This document shows positions 16,815 through 25,901 of a stretch of DNA of 64,000 bases, piece by piece. Made by a program: the position numbers and the translations under genes. The stretch spans positions 16,007-80,006 of the forward strand of contig CAMVOS010000007.1 in NCBI GenBank assembly GCA_947169185.1. The letters run 5' to 3'. Source of the DNA: an uncultured Prevotella sp. (GTDB lineage: Bacteria > Bacteroidota > Bacteroidia > Bacteroidales > Bacteroidaceae). The notes beneath the pieces were generated by a model. It searched no databases and had not been told where the DNA came from. It saw nothing but the letters and a program-made list of their open reading frames with translations. Position 1 is the first letter of the stretch; each line of letters opens with the position of its first letter.

Positions 16815-18050
16815 TTAGTATTTATAAATCTGAATAATATCTTCTATTGTCTGTCTTCTCCTGGCCTCCACAAACTCACCATTTTTTTCCATCAAGATGG
16901 GCTCGAGGTAATTGATAAATGTTGGGGTAAGACATATTGTGTAGGCACCTACACCTCTAAACTGAATGTATTCACCTGCCTTCATCTTAGGCATATTAAC
17001 CTCTTTCAGCATAACATCCTTCTCCATACAGGTTGAACCCACGACATCACAAACATAATTTTCAGCTGTTTCTGTTGCTGTCAATGCTTTATGAGGAAGG
17101 TTGTTTGAGTGCATCGTTGGTTTAACGTCGAACACAGAGCCATCAACCATCACAAAGTTCACCTTTCCGACCCTCTTGTTCTGATATACTTTCGTGTAAT
17201 AAGTAAACACATTGGAAACAACAGAAGATCCCGGCTCAATCACGATGTAAGGCTTATGAGACATAAACCATTGGTTAGTCAATGTTTCTCCAAGCACACA
17301 ATCTGCATAATCTTCATATGTGGGCCGTCCTGTCAAATCCATGCCCTCTGGTGCTGCACCAAAATAACCACCGCCTATATCAAAAAACTCCAAGTCATTA
17401 AGCTGATATTTCTCACAGACCGTAAGCATGTGTTTGGTAATTATCTTATAATTTAAGACGGCTCTATCAGAAGTTGAGGTGTGCCCATGTAAAGATATTA
17501 TACTAACGCCCGCTTTGCGAAGTCTTTCAACGTTCTTTTCAATTAGATCAGCTGGAAAGCCAAACCTTCCAAATCTTAACCCGCACTGAATTGTGCTATT
17601 TCCATTCTCGTCAGTTAAGTTGATATTGATACGCATACCAACCTTAAGGTTACATGAAGGATGCTGTTCTTTATACTTGCACACAGCATCTACTTCATAT
17701 TCACTGTCTAGATTGATAATTGATCCATCCTCAATTGCCCGTATCAAAACGGTAGACCTTTTAATTGGGCCATTGAAAATAATCTTTTTAAAGCCAAGAT
17801 TTTGAGCCAATGCATATTCCATATCAGACACCACTTCTGCAAAGCAGCCCTCGTCCTTGGCTATCTTGCAGAGTGCAGGCACATAGTTGGTTTTAAAAGA
17901 ATAACCCGCAATGATTCTTTCATACTTTCGCTTGAAAGCATTAATAAACCCATTGACGTTATGCCTATATCTGTCAGAATCCATTATATAAAACGGAGTT
18001 CCGAACTTATCATCAAGGCTCTTAATTAAGCTATAACTAATTGGTTCCAT
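16815..18050 (-). CDS. Fold-type III PLP enzyme (diaminopimelate decarboxylase-like)
   Basis: About 411 residues of alanine-racemase/LysA-like fold. The PLP lysine lies in AGYSFKTNY (Lys about 53), and later there are ISLHGHTST, FDIGGGYFG, EPGSSVV and VGSTCMEKD, the last replacing the GPxCxSxD motif of amino-acid decarboxylases. I chose the ATG at 18050 (MEPISYSL); the ATG at 18074 would overlap the sugar transferase gene by 38 bp instead of 14. Relatives decarboxylate or racemise basic and dicarboxylic amino acids. Sitting next to an ATP-grasp ligase, it may prepare the amino acid or amine used to decorate the glycan. It is not needed as housekeeping LysA in such a setting. Confidence 0.75.
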   Translation of the reverse strand: MEPISYSLIKSLDDKFGTPFYIMDSDRYRHNVNGFINAFKRKYERIIAGYSFKTNYVPALCKIAKDEGCFAEVVSDMEYALAQNLGFKKIIFNGPIKRSTVLIRAIEDGSIINLDSEYEVDAVCKYKEQHPSCNLKVGMRININLTDENGNSTIQCGLRFGRFGFPADLIEKNVERLRKAGVSIISLHGHTSTSDRAVLNYKIITKHMLTVCEKYQLNDLEFFDIGGGYFGAAPEGMDLTGRPTYEDYADCVLGETLTNQWFMSHKPYIVIEPGSSVVSNVFTYYTKVYQNKRVGKVNFVMVDGSVFDVKPTMHSNNLPHKALTATETAENYVCDVVGSTCMEKDVMLKEVNMPKMKAGEYIQFRGVGAYTICLTPTFINYLEPILMEKNGEFVEARRRQTIEDIIQIYKY

Positions 18051-18645
18051 CAAAATCTTCCATTGTGGCGTCATTGTCAGAGTTGATATCTTCTCTGAAC
18101 AACACCTTCTTGATTGTTATAAAAATGACCTTCAAATCAGTAAGAAGCGACACATGATCAACATACCACACATCCAACTTAAATTTTTCAGTCCAGCTAA
18201 TTTGATTCCTGCCATGACACTGTGCCCATCCGCTAATGCCAGGCCTAACTTCATGCCTGCGCATCTGCTCTTTACTATACAATGGCAAATACTGCACGAG
18301 AAGAGGACGCGGTCCAATTAAAGCCATATCACCTTTCAGGACATTAATCAACTGTGGCAACTCGTCAATAGATGTAGAGCGAACAAATTTTCCAACCTTT
18401 GTCAAGCGATCACCATCAGGTAGTAAATTACCATCAGCATCCCTTTCATCGGTCATTGTTTTATATTTAATGACCTTGAACAGCTTTCCATCTCTACCTG
18501 GTCGCTCCTGTAAGAAAAATGCGCCTGCCCCTTTGTTGGCAAAATGTAACCAAATTGTAACCACCAGCAAAATTGGTGAAATACAAATAAGTGCAATCAG
18601 TGAGATGCAGAAATCAAAGAATCGCTTAAAGAAATGCTTATACAT
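18037..18645 (-). CDS. Initiating sugar-1-phosphate transferase (PglC/WbaP type)
   Basis: A 202-residue monotopic phosphoglycosyl transferase that loads the first sugar phosphate on undecaprenyl phosphate. It has an N-terminal re-entrant hydrophobic helix (about 9-34), then FKVIKYKTM, the catalytic DE in SIDELPQLINVLKGDMALIG, PRPLL, and VRPGISGWAQ. The length matches the minimal PglC form rather than the five-helix WbaP form. It shares one base with the stop of the upstream glycosyltransferase. In this locus the first sugar is likely an N-acetylated amino sugar, but this is not determined. Confidence 0.9.
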   Translation of the reverse strand: MYKHFFKRFFDFCISLIALICISPILLVVTIWLHFANKGAGAFFLQERPGRDGKLFKVIKYKTMTDERDADGNLLPDGDRLTKVGKFVRSTSIDELPQLINVLKGDMALIGPRPLLVQYLPLYSKEQMRRHEVRPGISGWAQCHGRNQISWTEKFKLDVWYVDHVSLLTDLKVIFITIKKVLFREDINSDNDATMEDFDGTN

Positions 18646-19865
18646 TATTTCTTTAACTTAGAATAAGTAGTTTCTAATACATCAGCAACTTGCGCAGATA
18701 ACTTGGCTTTGTCATAAACCTCCACAGAGAGTTTACGGGCATTCTCTCCCCATTTCTGCAGCTGGGGCTTGTTGTCTTTGTACTCTAGCAATTTTACGGC
18801 AAGCATCTCAGGCTTTTCAGGGTCAACATAGAAGCCACAATTATCTTTTTCAACCATATCCTTTGTCCAACCAGCAGAATTAACAATAATTGGTTTACCA
18901 GCGGATAAAGAATCAAAAAGTTTATTTGGTGAGTTTGTTGCCAATATAGGAAGATTTTTAAATGATGTAATACTTGCATCACAGCAATTAGTAACCTCCG
19001 CAACAATTCCCACTTTATAATTACCTAAGAAGCGTACATTGTGCAAATCATTATCTTTTACCATTTCCTCAAGCATGGGCAGCATAGCTCCTTCGCCCAT
19101 GAAAAGGAACTGAATACAGTTGTCGCCTCTTTTCTTTAATTCAATAGCGGCCTTAACAATGTAATCAAGTCCGTTGGCTACGGCAAGCATTCCAAAATGA
19201 ATGACATTGAACTTAGTCAAATCAAGATCAAACTGCTTGACAATATCTTGGTTCATTTCGTGCGGATAGAATATGTCAGGTTTCGACATATTGGGTATCA
19301 TAGAAGTCTTCTCTACAGGTGTTCCGGTCTTAATGACACCTTCTTGCATACCAGGAGAGAGCGCAACAACATGCTCAGATCGTTTGTATATTCTTTTTTC
19401 AAACTTTCGAAGTAACCATATCAAAATAGGATTAGTTACAGCCCCCACTTGAATAGGAAACTCTGGCCAAAGATCACGAACTTCAAACACATATCTCCAG
19501 CCTTTTAAGGCTCTTAAAGCCAATGCAACAGCACCAATTGTAAGAGGAGTAGATGTTGCATAAACTAAATCCACATCTTTCTCTTTAGCTGCAACAGAAA
19601 TAGACTGAAAAATAAATTTCACAAAGGACCAAACCTTTTGTAACTTTGTCTGTGAATTGTTATAGAAATTATTGATATAAATAACATCTATACCATCTCT
19701 ATCAAACCTTCCTGGCTCATGCTTTGACTCGCTATTGCCTGTTATCACAGTTACATGATGACCTCTTTTTACCAATTCCTTTGAAATCCAATAAGACCGT
19801 GTTGCTCCTGGTTCTTGTGGAGTTACAAAGTATTGGTGAATATATAATATATTCATATTAATCAA
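18645..19865 (-). CDS. Glycosyltransferase family 4 (WbuB-like)
   Basis: A 406-residue GT-B enzyme. The N-terminus ILYIHQYFVTPQEPGATRSY is typical of WbuB-type FucNAc transferases; the C-terminal nucleotide-sugar region has HFGMLAVANGLDYIV and LPILATNSPNKLFDSLSAGK. Together with capE, capF, capG and WbuC this suggests transfer of L-FucNAc. Met4 (19856) is an alternative start. The stop overlaps the initiating transferase start by one base. Nothing recognisable lies in the 79 bp upstream. Confidence 0.85.
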   Translation of the reverse strand: MINMNILYIHQYFVTPQEPGATRSYWISKELVKRGHHVTVITGNSESKHEPGRFDRDGIDVIYINNFYNNSQTKLQKVWSFVKFIFQSISVAAKEKDVDLVYATSTPLTIGAVALALRALKGWRYVFEVRDLWPEFPIQVGAVTNPILIWLLRKFEKRIYKRSEHVVALSPGMQEGVIKTGTPVEKTSMIPNMSKPDIFYPHEMNQDIVKQFDLDLTKFNVIHFGMLAVANGLDYIVKAAIELKKRGDNCIQFLFMGEGAMLPMLEEMVKDNDLHNVRFLGNYKVGIVAEVTNCCDASITSFKNLPILATNSPNKLFDSLSAGKPIIVNSAGWTKDMVEKDNCGFYVDPEKPEMLAVKLLEYKDNKPQLQKWGENARKLSVEVYDKAKLSAQVADVLETTYSKLKK

Positions 19866-19944
19866 GAATTAAATTATGCCCTATGTGAAAAACTATTACG
19901 TTAGCCAACTAATCTCAAATAATTAAGAGATATCTCTTCTTTTT

Positions 19945-20781
19945 TTATTTATACTTATTCTCGTCTTTCTTAATCTCTTCAGCATACTTCTCAGATATAG
20001 ATTTTATACCAAATAAACTAAAAAGAGAACGAACCAAACTAAAGATTTGCTTATTTTGTCGAATATAGAGATGTAAATCCAAGTAAAGGCTAGTAATAAT
20101 ATCTAGTTTCCCTCTCTGGCGATAATCTATTATGTAACCTTTTTTCTTAAAACGTCTTAAACCTTCTCTTAAATATTTACCTCTTTGAACCATATGCTCA
20201 ATATGAAGAATATTCCGAGTATCACAAAGACATAGCCCGTCTAATGAATGAGTTATATCATTCTTTAAATTCCTCTTTATTTCAAATTCCCACGCGGTAT
20301 AATCCTCATTATTGATAACTTTCTTAAGAAAATCAACACTCCATATTGATGTTAAAAGGCTGATTCCATACTCAACGTTTGCGTCTATCTTTTTTAGAAA
20401 TTTACTATCACCATAATACTCCGTAAACAATGGCGTTCTCTCTTCTAATTTATAATACACCACATTATTCGACTCAATAAAAGTGATAGCTTCACTTATT
20501 TTACTGTCAACGTAATCTGAAATATAATAATCCTCTAACATTAAGATTACATATTTTGAATGTATCTGCTCTAATGAGTATAGTAATCTTCCTGTCCAAT
20601 TAAGAACATCCCCACATAAAATCGTCTTTACGTTGTTTTCAGTACAATCTTTACTATTCGTCACTAAATATGTGGGATATTCGCATTTATTCCAATATAG
20701 ATCTTTCAAAACAAAAAAATCATGCCACAAGTCACTATAAGCATCGCAACTCATGACTATAATACTAACGTCTTCTCTCAT
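19945..20781 (-). CDS. Probable glycosyltransferase of unknown family
   Basis: A 278-residue protein beginning VSIIVMSCDAYSDLW, as in GT-A-like proteins, with an acidic pair in YVILMLEDYYISDYV (about 77-91) that could act as a DxD-type metal site. No transmembrane segment is seen. It is strongly AT-rich and lies 6 bp after the PIG-L deacetylase gene. Similar short proteins occur in O-antigen clusters and are annotated as glycosyltransferases; the assignment is tentative. Confidence 0.6.
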   Translation of the reverse strand: MREDVSIIVMSCDAYSDLWHDFFVLKDLYWNKCEYPTYLVTNSKDCTENNVKTILCGDVLNWTGRLLYSLEQIHSKYVILMLEDYYISDYVDSKISEAITFIESNNVVYYKLEERTPLFTEYYGDSKFLKKIDANVEYGISLLTSIWSVDFLKKVINNEDYTAWEFEIKRNLKNDITHSLDGLCLCDTRNILHIEHMVQRGKYLREGLRRFKKKGYIIDYRQRGKLDIITSLYLDLHLYIRQNKQIFSLVRSLFSLFGIKSISEKYAEEIKKDENKYK

Positions 20782-20787
20782 ATCTCT

Positions 20788-21420
20788 TTATAATAACATT
20801 TTTAGAGGAAGGAATCCCTCCACATAATCAACTTTATTTGCATAGCCCCAGATATGATTACGTTCGATAACAGTCCCGAATAACTTATTGAAACGATTAT
20901 GGTCGCCCTCATATGCGGCTAATGAATCAAGTTTCTTTTGAATTTGTTCAGATATATCTACAAAAACTAAAGGATTGAGTTGTTGCTGGAGAATATAACC
21001 ATTCGAATGGTACATTAAGACATTGCGGCAATGCCGAGAAGCTGTTTTGCAAATACGCGAGGCTTCAACATGATCTTGGTTCATGTCATCATAATAATGC
21101 ATGAAAACCGTATCAATATTTAAATCAAATATCACCTTCTCAACTCGTTGCATAATAGCTGTGTTATATACTAACTCGTTACACTGTACCGGCTTAAATT
21201 CTGTGATTTCTTTGATGCCAAGTATCTCACAGGCTTTAGCACTCTGGCGAATGCTTGAATCAGCATCAACATGAATATTCATTTGTGCAAAATTGGTCTC
21301 ATTATTTGTCAGAGTTAATTTGTATACATTTTTCCCCTGCGCAGCTAATTTTGCAGCTGTACCGCCACACCCAAGCTCAGTATCATCATAGTGGGCCCCA
21401 ATAATTAAAATGTTGTTCAT
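20788..21420 (-). CDS. PIG-L family deacetylase
   Basis: A 210-residue zinc deacetylase of the LmbE/PIG-L family. The signature GAHYDDTELGCGGT (8-21) contains the metal-binding His-x-Asp-Asp, and HYYDDMNQDHVEA (108-120) gives the second conserved region. Members remove an N-acetyl group from GlcNAc-type sugars in lipids, glycans or small molecules. In this locus it may expose a free amine on a repeat-unit sugar, consistent with further modification by the ATP-grasp enzyme (inference). It is 32 bp downstream of the GT4 gene. Confidence 0.85.
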   Translation of the reverse strand: MNNILIIGAHYDDTELGCGGTAAKLAAQGKNVYKLTLTNNETNFAQMNIHVDADSSIRQSAKACEILGIKEITEFKPVQCNELVYNTAIMQRVEKVIFDLNIDTVFMHYYDDMNQDHVEASRICKTASRHCRNVLMYHSNGYILQQQLNPLVFVDISEQIQKKLDSLAAYEGDHNRFNKLFGTVIERNHIWGYANKVDYVEGFLPLKMLL

Positions 21421-21452
21421 TATTTAATATTTTTTGGTTATCATATATAATA

Positions 21453-22592
21453 CTAACAATTCACGTCTACCCCTTTTATAATACTATCATAGAAATGATA
21501 GTATACTTTTGCAATATTAATCCATCGGAATTGAGTGAAGTCAACTCCATTAGCATTAAAATGGCTCCTATTTTGGAATATTTTATCAATAGCTTTTACA
21601 ATATCTGGAACTGATAACGGATTAACGCCAATCCCTATTTCCTCAGGAAACATTTGGTCTATTCCTTGTCCTTTGGTATAGACACAGGCCAGACCTTGAG
21701 TCATTGCCTCAATGTAAACAAGCCCAAAGGTCTCGTGAATTGAAGGCATGGCAAATATCGAGTTATCTAAATAAATATCCTTTAACTCCGTCTTATCATT
21801 AACCTGTCCCATATAACACAAGGTTTGTGGATTTTTATTAGCTAAAGACATAATCCTTTCCTTTAGCTCTCCACGCCCCCCAACTAAGGTGAGTCGAATA
21901 TCTGGATATTTTTCACTAAGACACAATACAGCTTCTACTAATCTGATAACGTTCTTATTATCATCATATACCCCAACGTAAATAAGATTGTGATTGTTTG
22001 GAGCGATTATACGACCTTTAACACTATTATCAAGCCAGTAATCATCTACCCCGTTAGGCTGCACAACAATTCTATTTTCAATTTGAGATAAAAATGTTTT
22101 TATATATGGATGTTCACAAAAGCTGCGCCTTAGTGCTTCTGATATAAAAACTATTAATCTAGCATTCATCAAAATTCGCTTACCAAATGGCCATTCATGA
22201 TACGCATTCTTAAGGTGTATGTTAATATCAGAATTTCTAACTGTTACGATATAAGGAATATAATAACTTCTGAATAGTCTATATGCGACACCGCCATCAC
22301 TAAATAGAGTTGTTGCATGGCATATGTCAATCTTACTCGCGTTTATCCTCCCAGTTAAGTCATGAAAGACTTTTCGACCCTTATGGTAGTAGAAGTAACG
22401 GTCGTATTTCTTTAGGATGCATGCATAATGTATTTTTGACACATCGCTATCAAAATAATTCCGTCCCTCATATTTCTTTTCAATGAAATAAGAGTAAATT
22501 TCCTGAGTAACACCTAAACATTCAAGCGACTTATAAAGATTCTGATGTACCTTGCTACCAGGAAAGTCACTACATATATGTAAGACCTTCAT
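21453..22592 (-). CDS. Glycosyltransferase family 4
   Basis: A 379-residue GT-B protein. The N-terminus is MKVLHICSDFPGSKVHQNLY; the C-terminal half has NLIYVGVYDDNKNVIRLVEA, a Gly-Gly loop LTLVGGRGEL and IFAMPSIHETFGLVYIEAMT with the family's E-x7-E pattern. It probably adds one sugar of the repeat unit at the inner membrane; donor and linkage cannot be inferred. It lies 8 bp after the short UDP-sugar dehydrogenase gene. Confidence 0.85.
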   Translation of the reverse strand: MKVLHICSDFPGSKVHQNLYKSLECLGVTQEIYSYFIEKKYEGRNYFDSDVSKIHYACILKKYDRYFYYHKGRKVFHDLTGRINASKIDICHATTLFSDGGVAYRLFRSYYIPYIVTVRNSDINIHLKNAYHEWPFGKRILMNARLIVFISEALRRSFCEHPYIKTFLSQIENRIVVQPNGVDDYWLDNSVKGRIIAPNNHNLIYVGVYDDNKNVIRLVEAVLCLSEKYPDIRLTLVGGRGELKERIMSLANKNPQTLCYMGQVNDKTELKDIYLDNSIFAMPSIHETFGLVYIEAMTQGLACVYTKGQGIDQMFPEEIGIGVNPLSVPDIVKAIDKIFQNRSHFNANGVDFTQFRWINIAKVYYHFYDSIIKGVDVNC

Positions 22593-22600
22593 AATGACAA

Positions 22601-23356
22601 TTATATATGTTCCTCTACGCCACGGAAATGAACATTAAGTTCGTGCAGGTGTTCCAACAGTGTACCGAGGGGTGTACCCTCTGTCATCTTGGCAAATGCA
22701 TTCACATCCTTGGGAAAACACTTACCGCCATAACCGAACTTACCATCAGGTCCAGGTACGTAAGTATGAGTATCATTGATATATCCAGACAGGAGTATAC
22801 CTGTATGAACCTTGCGCCAGTCTGCGCCCATCTGTTCGCAATACTCGCGACAAGCATTAAAGTATGTTACTTTGTATGCTCCAAATACATTGTGCATGTA
22901 CTTAGTTAGTTCTGCCTCCAACGGAGTCATCACAGTAAACTTCTTGCCCACAAAGATTTTGGTCAAAAGATCATGAGCACCCGTGAAAACCATTGTCTGC
23001 TTTCTGAAGTCCTCGATAAAGGTACGTTCCGTTAGGAATTCAGGCATATAACATACCTGGTGCCCTGTCTCTTTTGAAAGGAGGTCGCTAGTACCAGGAA
23101 GGATAGTTGTACGAACAAATACTGGTACGTCAGGAAGATTTGTTATTAACTCTTTCATGAGAGTCAGATCCTGTGTACCATCATCTTCGGTAGGAACATG
23201 AATTTGCAGAAATGCAATATCAATGTTACTTAGGTCATCATTATAACCCTTTGGCGGATCACTGATGAACAATTTACACTCAGGATTGTTATGCTCCAAC
23301 CAATCTTTAAGGGCTCCACCTACGAAGCCACACCCAATAATTCCAACGTTAATCAT
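22601..23356 (-). CDS. Short UDP-sugar dehydrogenase-like protein lacking the C-terminal domain
   Basis: A 251-residue member of the UDP-glucose/GDP-mannose dehydrogenase family. It keeps the N-terminal NAD domain (VGIIGCGFVGGAL) and the central domain with the catalytic cysteine in GYGGKCFPKD (about 215-224), but ends at residue 251, whereas usual members have about 390-440 residues with a third, UDP-binding domain. The reading frame is clean, so this is not an obvious recent truncation. It may act on another substrate, pair with another subunit, or be inactive. A normal-length Ugd is present at 29158-30471. Confidence 0.75.
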   Translation of the reverse strand: MINVGIIGCGFVGGALKDWLEHNNPECKLFISDPPKGYNDDLSNIDIAFLQIHVPTEDDGTQDLTLMKELITNLPDVPVFVRTTILPGTSDLLSKETGHQVCYMPEFLTERTFIEDFRKQTMVFTGAHDLLTKIFVGKKFTVMTPLEAELTKYMHNVFGAYKVTYFNACREYCEQMGADWRKVHTGILLSGYINDTHTYVPGPDGKFGYGGKCFPKDVNAFAKMTEGTPLGTLLEHLHELNVHFRGVEEHI

Positions 23357-23433
23357 ATTATAAAAATTAAATTACAATTTTCTACTATTATTATGATACT
23401 GTTTACACGAAAGTGCAACCGAAATTAACCTAA

Positions 23434-24699
23434 TTAGAGCCTTGCCAATCGTAATTTCTCAAAACCATAATCTTTTATATTCCATCTTTGACTTTGCACT
23501 GCAATAAACAAAACGAGCCCCAAATACTCACTATGAACAAACACAGCCTCTAGATTATAATTTAAAACCAATATTAAAAATAATCCCCAATTAAGTAGGT
23601 TGCTATTTTTGCTTGTTTTAGACAGCAGCAAAATATAAAATAAGATTACTAAAAAACCTCCTATTAAACCTAATTCACTTAAGTAAACTAAATAAGTATT
23701 ATGCATTCTTACATTATGGTCCTTCGGGAGTATTTCTGAAAGATGCTTTTCAGGGAACACTTTTCCTGAACCAACGCCAATATAATCTGATTGTTCTAGA
23801 ACGCTCCATGCCTCATTGTTCAAATCCCAGCGACCGGAAGACATATCTGATGTTGATGACGTTGCCTTATAATCTAAACGTTCTTTAAATGGCATGAACA
23901 CCCCATAATGATCCATTATTAAGAACCCGCCAATGAATACAATCAACACTAGGACCTTATTTTTGAATGATTCCGTCTTAAAAAGGCGAAGAATATAAAA
24001 CAACAGAAATAGAATCCATAATAATATTGGACCACGAGATAATGTCAAGAACAGAGCAATTGTCGAAACAGAAAGAGCTGCTATCTTTGTGAACTTCCTT
24101 AGTTTATAAAAACTTAGAATAAGTATACTAAGCATGGCAACAATCAAACCCGAACCTGTAGATGCACCCACAGTAGTTGCGACTCTAAAAACTCCACCAA
24201 TATCATATTCATCCGCTGTTAAATCGACTCCTGCTGCTGAGGTATAAGTCAATAAGCCAAGACCATAAATTATGATTTGTAATGAAATAAAAAACAACGA
24301 AAATAGCATTAAATATTTTGTCTTGTCAGCATGCACAACATCTAGTGGAAAGAGAAGAAACAATAGCGGCAAATAAATAAATGTTAAATTCCCCAAAATA
24401 ATATTTAGATACTGCACCAGGCTGTATCCATCTCCAATAGAGCGAACGAACACATATACAAATAACAACAATAAAATGCTAATATAGCTTCTTACTTTTT
24501 TTCGCTTGGACGGTATTCTAAGTTTATAATAATACAATATATAGAAATAGAAAAATATGCTTGGTAAATAAAACAATACACCTAGAATGCTAATATAAAA
24601 CTTATCCTCTAAACCACTGGGCAATATCCAATGAGTAACCATTGGTAAGACTAGTAAGTTCGGAATGACAAATTCACGAAATTCCTTTAGGCTAATCAT
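23434..24699 (-). CDS. Wzy-type O-antigen polymerase
   Basis: A 421-residue integral membrane protein with about ten to twelve hydrophobic segments and a large loop near residues 265-320 (PFKERLDYKATSSTSDMSSG, then WSVLEQSDYIGVGSGKVFPE), as in Wzy/WaaL polymerases. Sequence similarity among these proteins is low, so the call rests on topology and on position between a glycosyltransferase and the flippase. It overlaps the upstream glycosyltransferase by 4 bp (ATGA at 24696-24699). It is expected to join lipid-linked repeat units on the periplasmic side. Confidence 0.85.
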   Translation of the reverse strand: MISLKEFREFVIPNLLVLPMVTHWILPSGLEDKFYISILGVLFYLPSIFFYFYILYYYKLRIPSKRKKVRSYISILLLLFVYVFVRSIGDGYSLVQYLNIILGNLTFIYLPLLFLLFPLDVVHADKTKYLMLFSLFFISLQIIIYGLGLLTYTSAAGVDLTADEYDIGGVFRVATTVGASTGSGLIVAMLSILILSFYKLRKFTKIAALSVSTIALFLTLSRGPILLWILFLLFYILRLFKTESFKNKVLVLIVFIGGFLIMDHYGVFMPFKERLDYKATSSTSDMSSGRWDLNNEAWSVLEQSDYIGVGSGKVFPEKHLSEILPKDHNVRMHNTYLVYLSELGLIGGFLVILFYILLLSKTSKNSNLLNWGLFLILVLNYNLEAVFVHSEYLGLVLFIAVQSQRWNIKDYGFEKLRLARL

Positions 24700-25901
24700 A
24701 TTGTTTTGTATAGATTTACAATGTTTTCACATTGATAGTCATTTTTGATTGGTTGATTATGACATAAACGCCCATTTGAATAGGCTTTCCAGATTATCTC
24801 TAACTGATTCTCAATATCATCTACTTTATCAACATCTGCAAAAAAAGGGATTTCCCCATTGAGATACAAATCGTTTAACACACCATGAGCTGGAGAAATT
24901 GAAAAAATGGGTATGCGCATCTGCATAAAATCAGACACTTTTGTAGGTAAAAAAATACCGATTTCACAAGGTGCTTCTATTATAACTGCAACATCATAAT
25001 TATTTAGCGCAAGAAGGCTTTCTGAATATTTCATTGGTGCTATATAGTATATGTATCTATCAAGCGAAAGCTCCTTAATATAAGCATCTAATGAATCATT
25101 ACCCTTCCCCATAATTGAAAAACTAATATTCGCATCAGGATGCTTATCTATAAACAATCGTAAAGCTTTAAGAAACGAATATGGATCTCTCGGTTGCCCA
25201 AGATTACCAGAATGAATAAGACGTAACATACCTTCTTTCTTCTGGGGTTTAATATTCGCACCTTGTGTTATAACGGCATGAGGAATAACCAAACAATTGC
25301 CTTTATTAATTTGTAAATACTGAAGCATATAATCCATAATACGTTTGTTGGGGAAAATATGAACATCTGCTTTTTCCATAATACGTATTATGCATTCACT
25401 CTGAGAATTAACCTTACAAAAGGCGCCCTTTCCATATGGCGCCGGGTATTTTTCGCTTGGGAATGGATCATTCCATGTTGCTACCCATTTTATATTATAG
25501 TGTTTTTGCAAATAGTATCCTACAAGAAATGATGGCGAATTTTTTGTAAGAATATAGTCATAATTATTCTTTTTTACTAATTCACGAGCTTTCCTAATTG
25601 CCGGATATGCCCAATGGCATCCTTTAAAGAACACCCCTGTAAAAAGAAAAGATAAAAAGTGTTGAAGGAGCGTTCTTAAAGACAACTTATTATCAACACG
25701 GATTATACTGAGGCTATTTACTTTTACGCCAAAGTAACTCAAGTCGTCAGATGGATAATTTTCCCATACCATCTGACGACTAATTAAATCAATACAATAT
25801 TCATCCGATGATGAAAGCGCCTGTAATAGCTTAATGTTTACTATGTTTTCAGCACCTGTTACCGGAAAGCACGCAGGGGCAATTACAAGAATCTTTTTCA
25901 C
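24696..25901 (-). CDS. Glycosyltransferase (GT-B fold)
   Basis: A 401-residue GT-B protein. It begins KKILVIAPACFPVTGAEN, has an acceptor-domain WATWNDPFPSEKYP and the C-terminal pattern LIHSGNLGQPRDPYSFLKAL...FSIMGKG. Both ends overlap neighbours by 4 bp (polymerase downstream, flippase upstream), indicating translational coupling of flippase, transferase and polymerase. Low GC content fits the central cassette. The donor sugar is unknown. Confidence 0.85.
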   Translation of the reverse strand: MKKILVIAPACFPVTGAENIVNIKLLQALSSSDEYCIDLISRQMVWENYPSDDLSYFGVKVNSLSIIRVDNKLSLRTLLQHFLSFLFTGVFFKGCHWAYPAIRKARELVKKNNYDYILTKNSPSFLVGYYLQKHYNIKWVATWNDPFPSEKYPAPYGKGAFCKVNSQSECIIRIMEKADVHIFPNKRIMDYMLQYLQINKGNCLVIPHAVITQGANIKPQKKEGMLRLIHSGNLGQPRDPYSFLKALRLFIDKHPDANISFSIMGKGNDSLDAYIKELSLDRYIYYIAPMKYSESLLALNNYDVAVIIEAPCEIGIFLPTKVSDFMQMRIPIFSISPAHGVLNDLYLNGEIPFFADVDKVDDIENQLEIIWKAYSNGRLCHNQPIKNDYQCENIVNLYKTI

